From positions 18,717-82,716 of the forward strand of contig NZ_NSBT01000039.1 of assembly GCF_002285435.1 (NCBI RefSeq): a DNA stretch of 64,000 nucleotides. Direction: 5' to 3'. The translations under genes and the position numbers were made by a program. Below, piece after piece: positions 18,355 through 27,002 of the stretch. A model generated the notes under the pieces. That model was not told the origin of the DNA and did not search any database. It saw only the letters and a list, made by a program, of their open reading frames with translations. The first letter of the stretch is position 1; each line of letters starts with the position of its first letter. The stretch is from Actibacterium ureilyticum (GTDB lineage: Bacteria; Pseudomonadota; Alphaproteobacteria; Rhodobacterales; Rhodobacteraceae).

Positions 18355-19401
18355 ATGACACTTCGTTCTTTCCTGATCGGCTCTGCGGGCTGGGCGGCGC
18401 TGTCCGTTGCGGCCCAGGCCGCCGATGGCGATCTGCTGGTCTTCGACTATTCGGGCTTCGAGGATCCGGCCTTTCACGGCAAATATGTGGAAACCCACGG
18501 CGACAGCCCGGCCTTCGCGTTTTTCGGCGATGAAGAGGAAGCGTTTCAGAAGCTGCGCTCGGGCTTCAAATCCGATGTCACGCATATCTGCGCGGATTCG
18601 GTGACCAAATGGGTCGAATCCGGCATTCTGGAGCCCTGGGATGCCAGCCGCATCACCGCGCTGGCCGATCTGAACGCGGACCTGACCGGCACCGATGTGA
18701 CCGCCGACAGCACCGACCTCTATTTCCTGCCCAGCGATTTCGGCTCGACCGCCATCGCCTATAACCCCGACGAGGTCCCGGCCGAGGATGTCGCGTCGCT
18801 GAACGTGTTCCTGAACCCGAAATACGCGGGGCGCATGACCCTGCCCGACAATGTGGCCGACAGCTATGCGCTGGCCTATCTGGCGACCGGCACCACCGAC
18901 TGGACCACCGCGACCGAAGAACAGTTCCAGGCCGCCAGCGACTGGCTGCGCCAGGCGCATCAGAACCTGCGCACCTATTGGACCGATCCGGGCGAGCTGG
19001 CGCAGCTTCTGGCCTCGGGCGAGGTTCTGGTCGCCTGGGCCTGGAACGAGACCCTGCCCACCATGGTCGAAGAAGGCTATCCCATCGGCTTCCAGCGCGA
19101 GGCGACCGAAGGCTCGTCGCTGTGGCTGTGCGGCTATGTCAACATGAAGGACAGCGACGGGGTCGAGGACAAGGCCTATGACTTCATGAACGCGCTGCTC
19201 GATCCCAGCTCGACCCAGGCGCTGCTGGAGGCAGGCTATGGCCATTCCAACGCCACCGCCATGGCCGGTGTCGGTGACGAGGCCCTGACCGACGTGGGCC
19301 TGGGCGCCATCGACGCCCCCGTGCTGGCGCAGCTGCCCATGGCGCAGGACCTGCGCGAACGGCAGAATGCCGAGTTCGAGAAGATCAAGGCCGGTTTCTG
19401 A
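18355..19401 (+). CDS. ABC-type polyamine-like extracellular solute-binding protein
   Basis: A 348-residue periplasmic binding protein of the PotD/PotF class. It has a signal peptide (LRSFLIGSAGWAALSVAAQA, likely cut before ADGDLLVFDYSG). The two-lobe fold shows the family segments ADSVTKWVESGILEPWD and DFGSTAIAYNPDEVP. The ATG at 18355 is preceded by AAGGTGA; a longer frame begins at 18160 without a ribosome site. No permease or ATPase gene is adjacent, so it is an orphan that may feed a transporter encoded elsewhere. Spermidine, putrescine or a related amine is the likely ligand, but this is inference. Confidence 0.85.
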   Translation: MTLRSFLIGSAGWAALSVAAQAADGDLLVFDYSGFEDPAFHGKYVETHGDSPAFAFFGDEEEAFQKLRSGFKSDVTHICADSVTKWVESGILEPWDASRITALADLNADLTGTDVTADSTDLYFLPSDFGSTAIAYNPDEVPAEDVASLNVFLNPKYAGRMTLPDNVADSYALAYLATGTTDWTTATEEQFQAASDWLRQAHQNLRTYWTDPGELAQLLASGEVLVAWAWNETLPTMVEEGYPIGFQREATEGSSLWLCGYVNMKDSDGVEDKAYDFMNALLDPSSTQALLEAGYGHSNATAMAGVGDEALTDVGLGAIDAPVLAQLPMAQDLRERQNAEFEKIKAGF

Positions 19402-19416
19402 GCCGGACATAAGAAA

Positions 19417-19441
19417 CGCCCGGGCCATGACAGCCCGGGCG
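19417..19441. terminator. GC-rich hairpin after the binding-protein gene
   Basis: CGCCCGGGC (19417-19425) pairs perfectly with GCCCGGGCG (19433-19441) around a seven-base loop, 16 bases after the stop codon. There is no T-run on the plus strand, while the minus strand continues TTTCTT. It may end transcription or protect the transcript end. The rest of the gap to 19688 shows only a second short inverted repeat, TACCCCA-TT-TGGGGTA, near 19665-19680. Confidence 0.45.
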
Positions 19442-19688
19442 CCCGAATTCAGGTACCCGCCACTCACAGGCACCCCAACCGGAAGATCGGCGCGTAATTC
19501 GCCGAAAGGTCTAAAATTTCCTATCGTCAACGCGGCTGTAACGGCGGCCATGTCGGCCGGGAATCGGTATGGCCGTAATGTGCCGTCTGCCCGGTTGCGG
19601 GCATGAACCGCCAATCCGCGTGGACCAACAAGGACAAGCTATCCAGGGGCAGGTTCGCCGTCATACCCCATTTGGGGTAAAATGACGG

Positions 19689-21464
19689 TCACAGGTGTTT
19701 TTCCACCTCGTCCAGCACATCGCGCCAGTGGCGAAAGAACACCAGCTGCCCCGCATCGTGATGCACGCGGTAATCGATCCAGGGGTGGTCGTGCTGAAAC
19801 TCCTGCAACGTCGCCAGCGGCACCTGCGGATCGTCGGCCCCGTTGATGAAGACCACCGGTAACCGCCCCTCGACCGCGCGCACGGTGGCCGACCAGTCCT
19901 GCAACTGCCCGCCCAGCATCATGCGCGAAAACGCCTCGTGCGCGACGCAATCGTCGGCCAGCGCCACGATCGAGCCGGTGACCATCGCCTCGAACACCTC
20001 GGGGTTTTCGAACGTGTCGATATCGGACTGGCAATTGCCATAGACCGCGTGGACAAAGCCCCGCTTGCCGATCTTGCGCGCCATGAAGAACCCGGCCTTG
20101 ACCATGAAGGGCAACAGATGCGGCGTGTATTTCGCCCCCGCCACGATGAAGCGGTGCCATTTCTCCATCCGCTCGAACTGTTCCCGCCGGGTCAGCGGCA
20201 GCACACCGGCACAGGCGATCAACGCGCTGATCTGCTGCGGGAACCGCCGGGCCAGCTCGAACCCATAGAAACTGTCATCGCCCAGCGACACGATCGGGCA
20301 GCGCGTCACCTTCAGCGCCGCCAGAAGCTCTTGCAGGTCCTGGATGAAGGCCTCGTCGTAATCCACTGATTTTGCGACCATATCCGAACGCCCATATCCC
20401 GGGCGCACCGGCACGATGGCGCAGATCCCGCGCGCCCGCGCCATGGCCTCGGCGGCGGCGGGCCAGCGCACCAGCCCGAAATCCAGCGGCAGGAACAGAA
20501 GCGGCCGGCCATCGGGATCGCCCAGCCGCAGGTAATCCATCCCACGCCCGTCGCGCAGCGTCAAACGCTCGAACGGCAGCGGCTGCAACCCGCCATGGGT
20601 CGGCTCGACCACGCGCGGGCCGGGATCGACCGGGGGTGACAGCAGGCTCATATCCATCATCGACAGCGCCAGCCGCACCAGCTCGACCTGGGAATGGGTC
20701 TCGGTCTTGGACTGGATCGACTTGATCTGCGCCCGCACCGTGTCGACGGAGCGGCCGCGCTGTTCGGCGATTTCCTTGATCGAACAGCATTCAACCAGCG
20801 CCTGCACCACCCCCGCCTCGGCCGGGGTCAGGCCAAAGGCGCTGTTCAGCAGTTCGGGGAACCCGTCGGGGCAGCGCACCTCGGACGAGGCGGCCAGGAT
20901 ATAAGTGCCCTGACCGGCCAGTTGCACCGGCTGCAAGCGCAGGACCACGAAATGCCCGCGCGCGCTGGAACGCACGCGCAGCACCGCGGCCTCAGCCCCC
21001 GCGCGGGTGAAAATGGCACGGGCCGCACTTTTTATTTCCGTTATATCTTCGGCATTTACGGCAATATCTTCAACCGATCTGTCAGCATTCAGACGCAGGA
21101 TGCTGTTGGCCGCCGGATTGGCCGCGGCCACCATCAGCCGGTCGTCCAGCAGAAACGCCGCCACCCGGTCGAACGGCGCCAGCGCCGCATCGAACGCCGC
21201 CCGCGTGCCGGTGCTGGACACCTTGTCCAGGATCTCTTCCGCGCGCTTGAAATGGTTCGAGATGACGGGATCGTCCAGCAGCATCACCGACTGCATCCCC
21301 ACCTGTTCGCGCAGCGGTTTCAAGGCCGATTCCCACAGGTCCAGCAGCGTCTCAAATCGCGCCGGGTCCAGGGCAACATCATAAAGCCGTTCAATCGCCG
21401 CGTCGCGCGTATCGCCGGACAGGGTCCGGTCACGCGGCTGCGGTGACTTTCGGTGATAAGTCAT
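19689..21464 (-). CDS. LuxR-type HTH protein fused to a C-terminal alpha/beta hydrolase domain
   Basis: A 591-residue protein in three parts. Residues about 70-195 are PAS-like (LDDRLMVAAANPAANSILRL). Residues about 211-270 are a LuxR-type HTH (GLTPAEAGVVQALVE, then RSVDTVRAQIKSIQSKT). Residues about 300-591 are an alpha/beta hydrolase. The nucleophile elbow reads LGDDSFYGFELA (Ser about 398) instead of GxSxG, and the acid is likely in NGADDPQVP. The position normally holding the catalytic His reads DAGQLVFF, with Gln about 573, although two His sit four to five residues before. The hydrolase part may bind a ligand rather than cut it, making this a one-component sensor-regulator. The ATG at 21464 is chosen over the longer GTG frame at 21518. 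It is divergent from ssrA. Confidence 0.82.
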   Translation of the reverse strand: MTYHRKSPQPRDRTLSGDTRDAAIERLYDVALDPARFETLLDLWESALKPLREQVGMQSVMLLDDPVISNHFKRAEEILDKVSSTGTRAAFDAALAPFDRVAAFLLDDRLMVAAANPAANSILRLNADRSVEDIAVNAEDITEIKSAARAIFTRAGAEAAVLRVRSSARGHFVVLRLQPVQLAGQGTYILAASSEVRCPDGFPELLNSAFGLTPAEAGVVQALVECCSIKEIAEQRGRSVDTVRAQIKSIQSKTETHSQVELVRLALSMMDMSLLSPPVDPGPRVVEPTHGGLQPLPFERLTLRDGRGMDYLRLGDPDGRPLLFLPLDFGLVRWPAAAEAMARARGICAIVPVRPGYGRSDMVAKSVDYDEAFIQDLQELLAALKVTRCPIVSLGDDSFYGFELARRFPQQISALIACAGVLPLTRREQFERMEKWHRFIVAGAKYTPHLLPFMVKAGFFMARKIGKRGFVHAVYGNCQSDIDTFENPEVFEAMVTGSIVALADDCVAHEAFSRMMLGGQLQDWSATVRAVEGRLPVVFINGADDPQVPLATLQEFQHDHPWIDYRVHHDAGQLVFFRHWRDVLDEVEKHL

Positions 21465-21559
21465 TCGCAAAAATCCGATTCCTGACCGGATGATAAAGGA
21501 ATTGCCGCCCCCTTGCACGCCCGGAAAACCTGTCTTTTTGATCGTCTGTCGATCACCGC

Positions 21560-21588
21560 TTGATCGCGCCGGAACGGGTCCTTATATT
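21560..21588 (+). promoter_or_regulatory. ssrA promoter, sigma-70 like
   Basis: TTGATC (21560-21565) and TATATT (21583-21588) are separated by exactly 17 bases, a good housekeeping promoter. It lies directly before the first helix of the tmRNA precursor, predicting a start near 21595. Confidence 0.7.
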
Positions 21589-21594
21589 CGGTAT

Positions 21595-21907
21595 GTCCTT
21601 CGGGACTATGGACATAAACGCGCTCGTAATAAGCGGATCGGACCCGGGGGCGGTACCCGGCGGCTCCACCAAATACCCTCGTTGGGGGATTCTGGGGCCG
21701 AAACAGGATCGACGAACGTCTAAAGGTGTTAGCTTTGTCCCGGTGAGATACCACCGTTATCGGTTCGCTAAGCATAATTGCCAACGACAATCGTGCTCCG
21801 GTTGCTCTGGCTGCGTAAGCAGTTCGAGGAATCGAAATCTTAAGCCCAGTCGTCTAGCAACGGCTGGCGGGGTTCGCAGGCACCTGGCAACAGAAGCCTG
21901 CACTTTT
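21595..21907 (+). ncRNA. ssrA: tmRNA (circularly permuted, two-piece)
   Basis: This rescues stalled ribosomes and tags the unfinished proteins for degradation. As in other Alphaproteobacteria the gene is permuted: the acceptor piece comes first and ends CGGCTCC-A-CCA at 21661-21671. A spacer of about 22 bases follows, then the coding piece starts at 21694 with GGGGCCG. GGGGCCG pairs with CGGCTCC to form the acceptor stem. A T-arm (CCGGG, seven-base loop, CCCGG) sits at 21644-21660. The tag frame at 21780-21818 reads ANDNRAPVALAA then TAA, ending in the degron LAA-like ALAA. The exact 5' and 3' ends are estimates from the promoter and a final hairpin. Confidence 0.94.
21876..21907 (+). terminator. 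Hairpin with T-run at the end of ssrA
   Basis: GCAGGC (21876-21881) pairs with GCCTGC (21896-21901), followed by ACTTTT. It could be an intrinsic terminator or the last helix of the tmRNA coding piece. The two roles cannot be separated by eye. Confidence 0.5.
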
Positions 21908-21981
21908 CCACATTCCTTTAGCGCTTGTTAACCCATCGCCCGTACCAAGGGGGCCGTGTTTTTGCGATCAGGGGATGCAAG

Positions 21982-22404
21982 ATGACCAAATCCGAAATAC
22001 TTCAGGCCTTTTATGAACGGGTCTGGCTCAAGGGCGATCTGTCGGCCGTTGACGACTTTTTCACCGCCGAAGCCGCCGCGGCGGGCTTCATGGCCAATGA
22101 CGTGGTCGGCGCCACCGACATCAAGACCTTGGTCGAGGCGTTTCGCGGCTTTCTGGAGGATGGCAGTTTCGAACTGAGCCCGACCATGGAAAAGGACGAC
22201 TGGCTGGCCACGGTGATCACGCTGAAGGGCACCACCCAGACCGGCCAGAACGTGAAGCTGCAAGGGCAGATCATGGCGCGGTTCGAGGGCGACAAGATCG
22301 CCGAGGCGTTCAACCAGTTCGACTATTTCGCCTTTTTCGAACAGGTGGGCCTGTTGCCCGAGGACGCGATGGCGATGTTCCTGACCGGTACCATCGCCGC
22401 TTGA
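21982..22404 (+). CDS. SnoaL-like / NTF2-fold protein
   Basis: A 140-residue small cone-shaped-fold protein of the SnoaL-like polyketide cyclase superfamily. It begins MTKSEILQAFYERVWLKGD and carries the usual GATDIKTLVEAFRGFLEDGSF and the C-terminal strand region IAEAFNQFDYFAFFEQVGLLP. Proteins of this group bind small hydrophobic molecules or catalyse cyclisation or isomerisation. No substrate is suggested by its neighbours, which are ssrA and chromate genes. The frame is open to 21925, but the ATG at 21982 matches family starts. Confidence 0.78.
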   Translation: MTKSEILQAFYERVWLKGDLSAVDDFFTAEAAAAGFMANDVVGATDIKTLVEAFRGFLEDGSFELSPTMEKDDWLATVITLKGTTQTGQNVKLQGQIMARFEGDKIAEAFNQFDYFAFFEQVGLLPEDAMAMFLTGTIAA

Positions 22405-22512
22405 CAGCCGGGCGGCGCCGCGCTCTGATCGGGCCATGGGGTCGCTTGCGAACACCCCGTGAGGCGCCAGCCCAAGCTTCGCATCCCTATCCATGTCGAT
22501 GGAGGATGCATC

Positions 22513-23322
22513 ATGGCTGTCCTGAACGCGATTTCCGTTTCCCAACTGTCCCGGCTGATCGGCACCCCCGCCGCGCCGGTGATCGTCGATGTCTGCATCG
22601 ACCCCGATTTCGACGCCGACCCGCGCCTGATCCCGGGGGCGCTGCGCCACGCCCATACCGACCTGCCCGGCCTGCGGGCGCGCCTGGGCGGCCGCGCGGC
22701 AGTCATTGCCTGTCAGAAGGGGCTGAAGCTCAGCCAGGGTGTCGTGGCCTGGTTGCGGGCCGATGGCACACCGGCCGAGTATCTGGACGGCGGCAAGCGG
22801 GCCTGGGCTGCGGCCGGGGCGCCGATGGTCAACGCCGCCGCGATCCCGGTCCCGCCCAGCGATGAGACGCTGTGGGTCACGCGCCACCGGCCCAGGATCG
22901 ACCGCATCGCCTGCCCCTGGCTGATCCGGCGTTTCGTCGATCCAAGGGCGCGGGTCCTGTTCGTGTCCCCCGCCGCCGTGCGGGATGTGGCCGACCGGTT
23001 CGGCGCGACCCCGTTCGATGTCGAAGATGTCGCCTTCAGCCACCGGGGCGCGTTGTGCAGTTTCGACACGATGCTGGATCTTTTCGGCCTGCGCGACCCG
23101 GCGCTGGACCGTATGGCGACCGTGATCCGGGGCGCCGACACCAACCGCCACGACCTGGCGCCGCAATGCGCGGGCCTGCTGGCCCTTTCCGTGGGGCTTT
23201 CCCGCGCGTACAAGGACGATCAGGCGCAGCTGGGGGCCGGCATGGTCCTTTATGACGCGCTTTATCGCTGGGCCCGCGAAGGGGTCGACGAGGGCCATGA
23301 CTGGCCCGGGCTACGGGGCTGA
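22513..23322 (+). CDS. chrB: Chromate resistance protein ChrB with N-terminal rhodanese-like domain
   Basis: A 269-residue protein with two parts. Residues 1-110 form a rhodanese-like domain (VIVDVCIDPDFDADPRLIPGA, with Cys in IACQKGLKLSQG at the active-site loop). Residues about 120-269 are the ChrB C-terminal domain, marked by RHRPRIDRIACPWLIRRFVD and the His/Cys-rich region AFSHRGALCSFDTML. ChrB family members sense or support resistance to chromate. GGAGG precedes the ATG at 22513 by a good spacing. It lies three bases before chrA, so the two are one operon. Confidence 0.88.
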   Translation: MAVLNAISVSQLSRLIGTPAAPVIVDVCIDPDFDADPRLIPGALRHAHTDLPGLRARLGGRAAVIACQKGLKLSQGVVAWLRADGTPAEYLDGGKRAWAAAGAPMVNAAAIPVPPSDETLWVTRHRPRIDRIACPWLIRRFVDPRARVLFVSPAAVRDVADRFGATPFDVEDVAFSHRGALCSFDTMLDLFGLRDPALDRMATVIRGADTNRHDLAPQCAGLLALSVGLSRAYKDDQAQLGAGMVLYDALYRWAREGVDEGHDWPGLRG

Positions 23323-23325
23323 GCC

Positions 23326-24582
23326 ATGGGCGCACCAGACTGGGGTCAGATGACCCGCATTTTCGGCCGGATCGGCATCCTGTCCTTTGGCGGCCCGGCG
23401 GCCCAGATCGCCGTGATGCACCGCGAACTGGTCGAGGACCGCCCCTGGCTGACCGAGGATCAGTACCTGCGCGCGCTCAGCTTCTGTATGCTGCTGCCGG
23501 GCCCCGAGGCGATGCAGCTGGCCACCTATGCCGGTTGGCGCCTGCGCGGGGTGCCGGGCGGGGTGCTGGCGGGCGCGCTGTTCGTGCTGCCCGGCGCGCT
23601 GGTGATGCTGGCGCTGGCGGCGCTTTACGCCACCTATGGCGCGCTGCCGCTGTTTCAGGCGCTGTTCCTGGGGATCAAGGCCACGGTCGTCATCATCGTG
23701 ATCGAGGCGCTGCTGAAGGTCGCCAGACGCGCGCTGCACGGCCCCGACCGCTGGGCGATCGCGGGGCTGTCCTTTGTCGGGATTTTCGCGCTTGGGGTGC
23801 CGTTCCCGCTGCTGATCGGGCTGGCCGCGCTTTACGGCTATCTGACCACGGCGCCCGGGTCGACGGCCACCGCCCCTGCCCCCGCCGCGAAACCCAGACT
23901 GATGCGCACCGTGCTGATCTGGGGCGCGCTGTGGCTGGCGCCGGTGGCAGCACTGACCATCCTGGCGCCCGGTATCCTGCCGCAGCTGGCGCTGTTTTTC
24001 TCGAAACTCGCCGTGGTGACCTTTGGCGGCGCCTATGCGGTGCTGGCCTATATGACGCAAGAGGTCGTGACCATTCGCGGCTGGCTGAGCACGCCCGAGA
24101 TGATGGATGCGCTGGGGCTGGCCGAAACCACACCCGGCCCGCTGATCCTGGTGACGGAATTCGTGGGGTTCCTGGCGGGGTTCAAGGCGGGCGGGCTGTG
24201 GCTGGGCACCCTGGCCGCGCTGGTCACGCTGTGGGTGACGTTCATGCCGTGTTTCCTGTGGATCTTCGCCGGGGCGCCCTTTATCGACCGGCTGGCCACG
24301 CTGCCCCGGCTGTCGGGCGCGCTGAACTGTGTGACGGCGGCCGTGGTCGGCGTGATCCTGAACCTGTCGATCTGGTTCGCGTTGCATGTCTTTTTCACGC
24401 AGGTGACCACCTGGCGCGCGGGGCCGTTGCGGCTGGCCCTGCCCGATCCACAGACGATCGAACCGCTGACCTTGGCGCTGGCGGCGGTGGCGGCGGGGCT
24501 GCTTTTGTGGCGCCGCTGGCCGCTTTTGCCGGTGCTGGCGCTGATGGCGGTGGCGGGGCTTTTGGGCGGCGTTCTGAGCTGA
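23326..24582 (+). CDS. chrA: Chromate transporter ChrA (two-domain)
   Basis: A 418-residue inner-membrane protein of the CHR family that exports chromate from the cytoplasm. It contains two homologous halves, each starting with the family motif: FGRIGILSFGGPAAQIAVMH at residues 12-31 and FFSKLAVVTFGGAYAVLAYM near residue 225. PGPEAMQLATYAG and TTPGPLILVTEFVGF are the paired second motifs. About ten to twelve membrane helices are predicted. Translation is probably coupled to chrB, whose stop is three bases upstream. Length is normal for bidomain (LCHR) members. Confidence 0.94.
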   Translation: MGAPDWGQMTRIFGRIGILSFGGPAAQIAVMHRELVEDRPWLTEDQYLRALSFCMLLPGPEAMQLATYAGWRLRGVPGGVLAGALFVLPGALVMLALAALYATYGALPLFQALFLGIKATVVIIVIEALLKVARRALHGPDRWAIAGLSFVGIFALGVPFPLLIGLAALYGYLTTAPGSTATAPAPAAKPRLMRTVLIWGALWLAPVAALTILAPGILPQLALFFSKLAVVTFGGAYAVLAYMTQEVVTIRGWLSTPEMMDALGLAETTPGPLILVTEFVGFLAGFKAGGLWLGTLAALVTLWVTFMPCFLWIFAGAPFIDRLATLPRLSGALNCVTAAVVGVILNLSIWFALHVFFTQVTTWRAGPLRLALPDPQTIEPLTLALAAVAAGLLLWRRWPLLPVLALMAVAGLLGGVLS

Positions 24583-24656
24583 GGGATCAAATTCCGGCCT
24601 GCCCCTTTTCAACCCATCAGAATCGCCTATGCTGTGCGAAACGAACGGGGTCCGAG

Positions 24657-25118
24657 ATGCCGAACGAAATCGACTATGGCAACCTGATGCACAATGCCAT
24701 GCGCGGCCTGATCAAACAGGTCCTGCAGCAGATCGAGCGTGACGGCGAATTGCCGGGCCAGCACCATTTCTTCATCACCTTCGACACCACCCATCCCGAT
24801 GTGCAGATCGCCGAATGGCTAAGCGCCCGCTACCCCGAGGAGATGACGGTGGTGGTCCAGCACTGGTTCGATAACCTGACGGTCGGCGAGGACGCCTTTT
24901 CGATCACGCTGAATTTCGGCGACCAGCCCGAGCCTCTGCACATCCCCTATGACGCGATCCGCACCTTTGTCGATCCGTCGGTGGAATTCGGCCTGCGGTT
25001 CGAAACCCAGGACGACGACGAGGATGACGCGCCCGAAGAGCCGCTGCCGCCCGAGGAACCCGACGCGCCGGCCCATGCCGACGCCGAGGTCGTCAGCCTG
25101 GACAGTTTCCGCAAATAA
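24657..25118 (+). CDS. sspB: SspB, ClpXP adaptor for ssrA-tagged proteins
   Basis: A 153-residue alphaproteobacterial SspB. It delivers proteins carrying the tmRNA tag to the ClpXP protease. The folded domain begins EIDYGNLMHNAMRGLIKQVL and includes HHFFITFDTTHPDVQIAEWL and DNLTVGEDAFSITLNF. A highly acidic flexible linker (residues about 115-145) ends with VVSLDSFRK, the short C-terminal segment expected to bind the ClpX N-domain. The ATG at 24657 matches the family start; the same frame is open upstream only as a shadow of chrA. The ssrA gene is about 2.8 kb upstream in the same window. Confidence 0.92.
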   Translation: MPNEIDYGNLMHNAMRGLIKQVLQQIERDGELPGQHHFFITFDTTHPDVQIAEWLSARYPEEMTVVVQHWFDNLTVGEDAFSITLNFGDQPEPLHIPYDAIRTFVDPSVEFGLRFETQDDDEDDAPEEPLPPEEPDAPAHADAEVVSLDSFRK

Positions 25119-25221
25119 GCCGCCAGACCGGCCTGATAGCGCAAACCCCGCCCCGGCAGATTGTCAAGCCCGCGCCACCCGCTTATAGCCTTCTGCGACG
25201 CTATACCGGAGGATGGCCCTG

Positions 25222-26616
25222 ATGACCGACACCCGCACCGAAACCGACAGCTTCGGCCCGCTGGAAGTTCCCACCGACAAATACTGGGGCGCGCAGACGC
25301 AGCGCTCGATCATGAACTTTCCCATCGGCTGGGAAAAGCAGCCCGTCGCGATCGTGCGCGCGCTGGGGGTGGTCAAGAAGGCCTGTGCGCAGGCCAACAA
25401 GGCCTCGGGCAAGCTGGACACCAAGCTGGCCGATGCCATCATCCAGGCCGCGGGCGAGGTCGTCGCGGGCCAGTTCGACGACAACTTTCCGCTGGTCGTG
25501 TGGCAGACGGGTTCGGGCACGCAATCGAACATGAACGCCAACGAGGTGATCGCCAACCGCGCGATCGAGATCCTGGGCGGCGTGATCGGGTCCAAGGATC
25601 CGGTGCATCCCAACGATCATTGCAACATGGGTCAGTCGTCGAACGACACCTTCCCCACCGCGATGCATGTGGCCGCCGCGATGACCGTGCGCGACGTGCT
25701 GCTGCCCGGCCTGACCAAGCTGGCCGAGGGGCTGGAGGCGAAATCGGCCGAGTTCAAGGACATCATCAAGATCGGCCGGACCCACACCCAGGACGCCACC
25801 CCGCTGACGCTGGGGCAGGAATTCTCGGGCTATGCCCATCAGATCCGTCAGGGCATCGCGCGCATCGAGGCCGCGCTGCCGGGTATCTATGAGCTGGCGC
25901 AAGGCGGCACCGCCGTCGGCACCGGGCTGAACACGCAAAAAGGCTGGGGCGAGACCGTGGCCGCCAACATGGCGGAAATCACCGGCCTGCCCTTCGTCAC
26001 CGCGCCCAACAAGTTCGAGGCGCTGGCCGCCCATGACGCGATGGTCTTCATGTCGGGCGCCTTGGCCACTGTCGCGGGCGCGATGTACAAGATCGCCAAT
26101 GACATCCGCTTCCTGGGCTCGGGCCCGCGTTCGGGTCTGGGCGAGTTGATCCTGCCCGAAAACGAGCCCGGCTCGTCGATCATGCCCGGCAAGGTGAACC
26201 CGACCCAGGCCGAGGCGATGACCCAGGTCGCCGCCCATGTCATGGGCAATGACGCGGCGATGAAATTCGCAGGCTCGCAAGGGCATTTCGAGCTGAACGT
26301 CTATAACCCGATGATGTCCTATAACCTGCTGCAATCCATGCAGCTTTTGGGCGATGTGGCTGACAGCTTTACCGAGCGGATGCTGCTGGGCATCAAGGCC
26401 AATGAGCCGCGCATCGACAAGCTGATGAAGGAAAGCCTGATGCTGGTCACCGCGCTGGCGCCCACCATCGGCTATGACAACGCCACCACCGTGGCCAAGA
26501 CCGCGCACAAGAACGGCACGACCCTGAAGGAAGAGGCGATCAAGCTGGGCTTTGTGGACGAGGCGACCTTTGACAAGGTGGTGCGGCCCGAACAGATGAT
26601 CGGCCCCAAGGACTGA
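25222..26616 (+). CDS. fumC: Fumarate hydratase class II
   Basis: A 464-residue iron-independent fumarase of the TCA cycle that interconverts fumarate and malate. The lyase superfamily signature [13 protein letters not shown] is near residue 318. The active-site stretches [34 protein letters not shown] and [17 protein letters not shown] are all present. An ATG at 25213 touches the GGAGG site, so the ATG nine bases on (25222) is preferred; this choice is not certain. Length equals E. coli FumC (467). The small DUF4169 and RHH genes that follow are often found beside fumC in this family. Confidence 0.95.
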   Translation: MTDTRTETDSFGPLEVPTDKYWGAQTQRSIMNFPIGWEKQPVAIVRALGVVKKACAQANKASGKLDTKLADAIIQAAGEVVAGQFDDNFPLVVWQTGSGTQSNMNANEVIANRAIEILGGVIGSKDPVHPNDHCNMGQSSNDTFPTAMHVAAAMTVRDVLLPGLTKLAEGLEAKSAEFKDIIKIGRTHTQDATPLTLGQEFSGYAHQIRQGIARIEAALPGIYELAQGGTAVGTGLNTQKGWGETVAANMAEITGLPFVTAPNKFEALAAHDAMVFMSGALATVAGAMYKIANDIRFLGSGPRSGLGELILPENEPGSSIMPGKVNPTQAEAMTQVAAHVMGNDAAMKFAGSQGHFELNVYNPMMSYNLLQSMQLLGDVADSFTERMLLGIKANEPRIDKLMKESLMLVTALAPTIGYDNATTVAKTAHKNGTTLKEEAIKLGFVDEATFDKVVRPEQMIGPKD

Positions 26617-26636
26617 TCCGGCGTGACATCGGCAAG

Positions 26637-26662
26637 GGGCGGTCCGATCGGGCCGCCCTTTT
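26637..26662 (+). terminator. Intrinsic terminator after fumC
   Basis: GGGCGGTCC (26637-26645) pairs with GGGCCGCCC (26650-26658) with one G-T pair and a GATC loop, followed by TTTT. It is 20 bases after the fumC stop. Confidence 0.88.
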
Positions 26663-26699
26663 GCTTGCGCGCGGGTGGGAATTGCCGTTGACTGGTGCC

Positions 26700-26879
26700 A
26701 TGACGACGCCGATCAACCTGAACAAGCACCGCAAGGCCCGCGCCCGGGCCGACCGCAAGGCGCAGGCCGATGCGAACGCGGTAAAATTCGGCCGAAGCCG
26801 GGATCAAAAGGCGCGGGAAACGGCAGCAGATGAGCGGGCGCGGCGGCTGCTGGACGATCACCGGCGCGAGGACGGATAG
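26700..26879 (+). CDS. DUF4169 family small protein
   Basis: A 59-residue, strongly basic and charged protein that starts TTPINLNKHRKARARADRK and contains VKFGRSRDQKARETA. Both are typical of DUF4169. It is predicted to be helical, with no membrane segment. Function is unknown. It follows the fumC terminator and precedes an RHH-domain gene, a neighbourhood often kept in Rhodobacteraceae. The ATG at 26700 matches the family start; a longer frame from 26661 would run through the terminator. Confidence 0.75.
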   Translation: MTTPINLNKHRKARARADRKAQADANAVKFGRSRDQKARETAADERARRLLDDHRREDG

Positions 26880-26883
26880 CGAC

Positions 26884-26955
26884 CAGGGGGGCGTTGCCCC
26901 CGTCACCGCGCGTGCCGCGCGGAGCCTCCCCCAGAGTATTTGTGGAACAATGAAG
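26884..26955. repeat. Intergenic repeat with two perfect hairpins
   Basis: GGGGGC-GTT-GCCCCC at 26887-26901 and CCGCGCG-TGC-CGCGCGG at 26906-26922 are followed by CCCCCAGAGTATTTGTGG and ACAATGAAG. This arrangement resembles the dispersed intergenic repeat seen after many genes in Rhodobacteraceae genomes, recognised from general experience and not from a search. It may act as a transcript-end or mRNA-stability element between the two small genes. Confidence 0.5.
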
Positions 26956-27002
26956 CGGCTGTTGCGGTGACAGGCCGGGCCCTGTCGTGCTAACCGGTCG
27001 TC

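Noticed and set aside
17122..19614. 830-codon minus-strand frame spanning DUF2182 and the binding-protein gene
   Set aside because: It is a composite shadow across two genes and their divergent promoter; its residues match neither known family.
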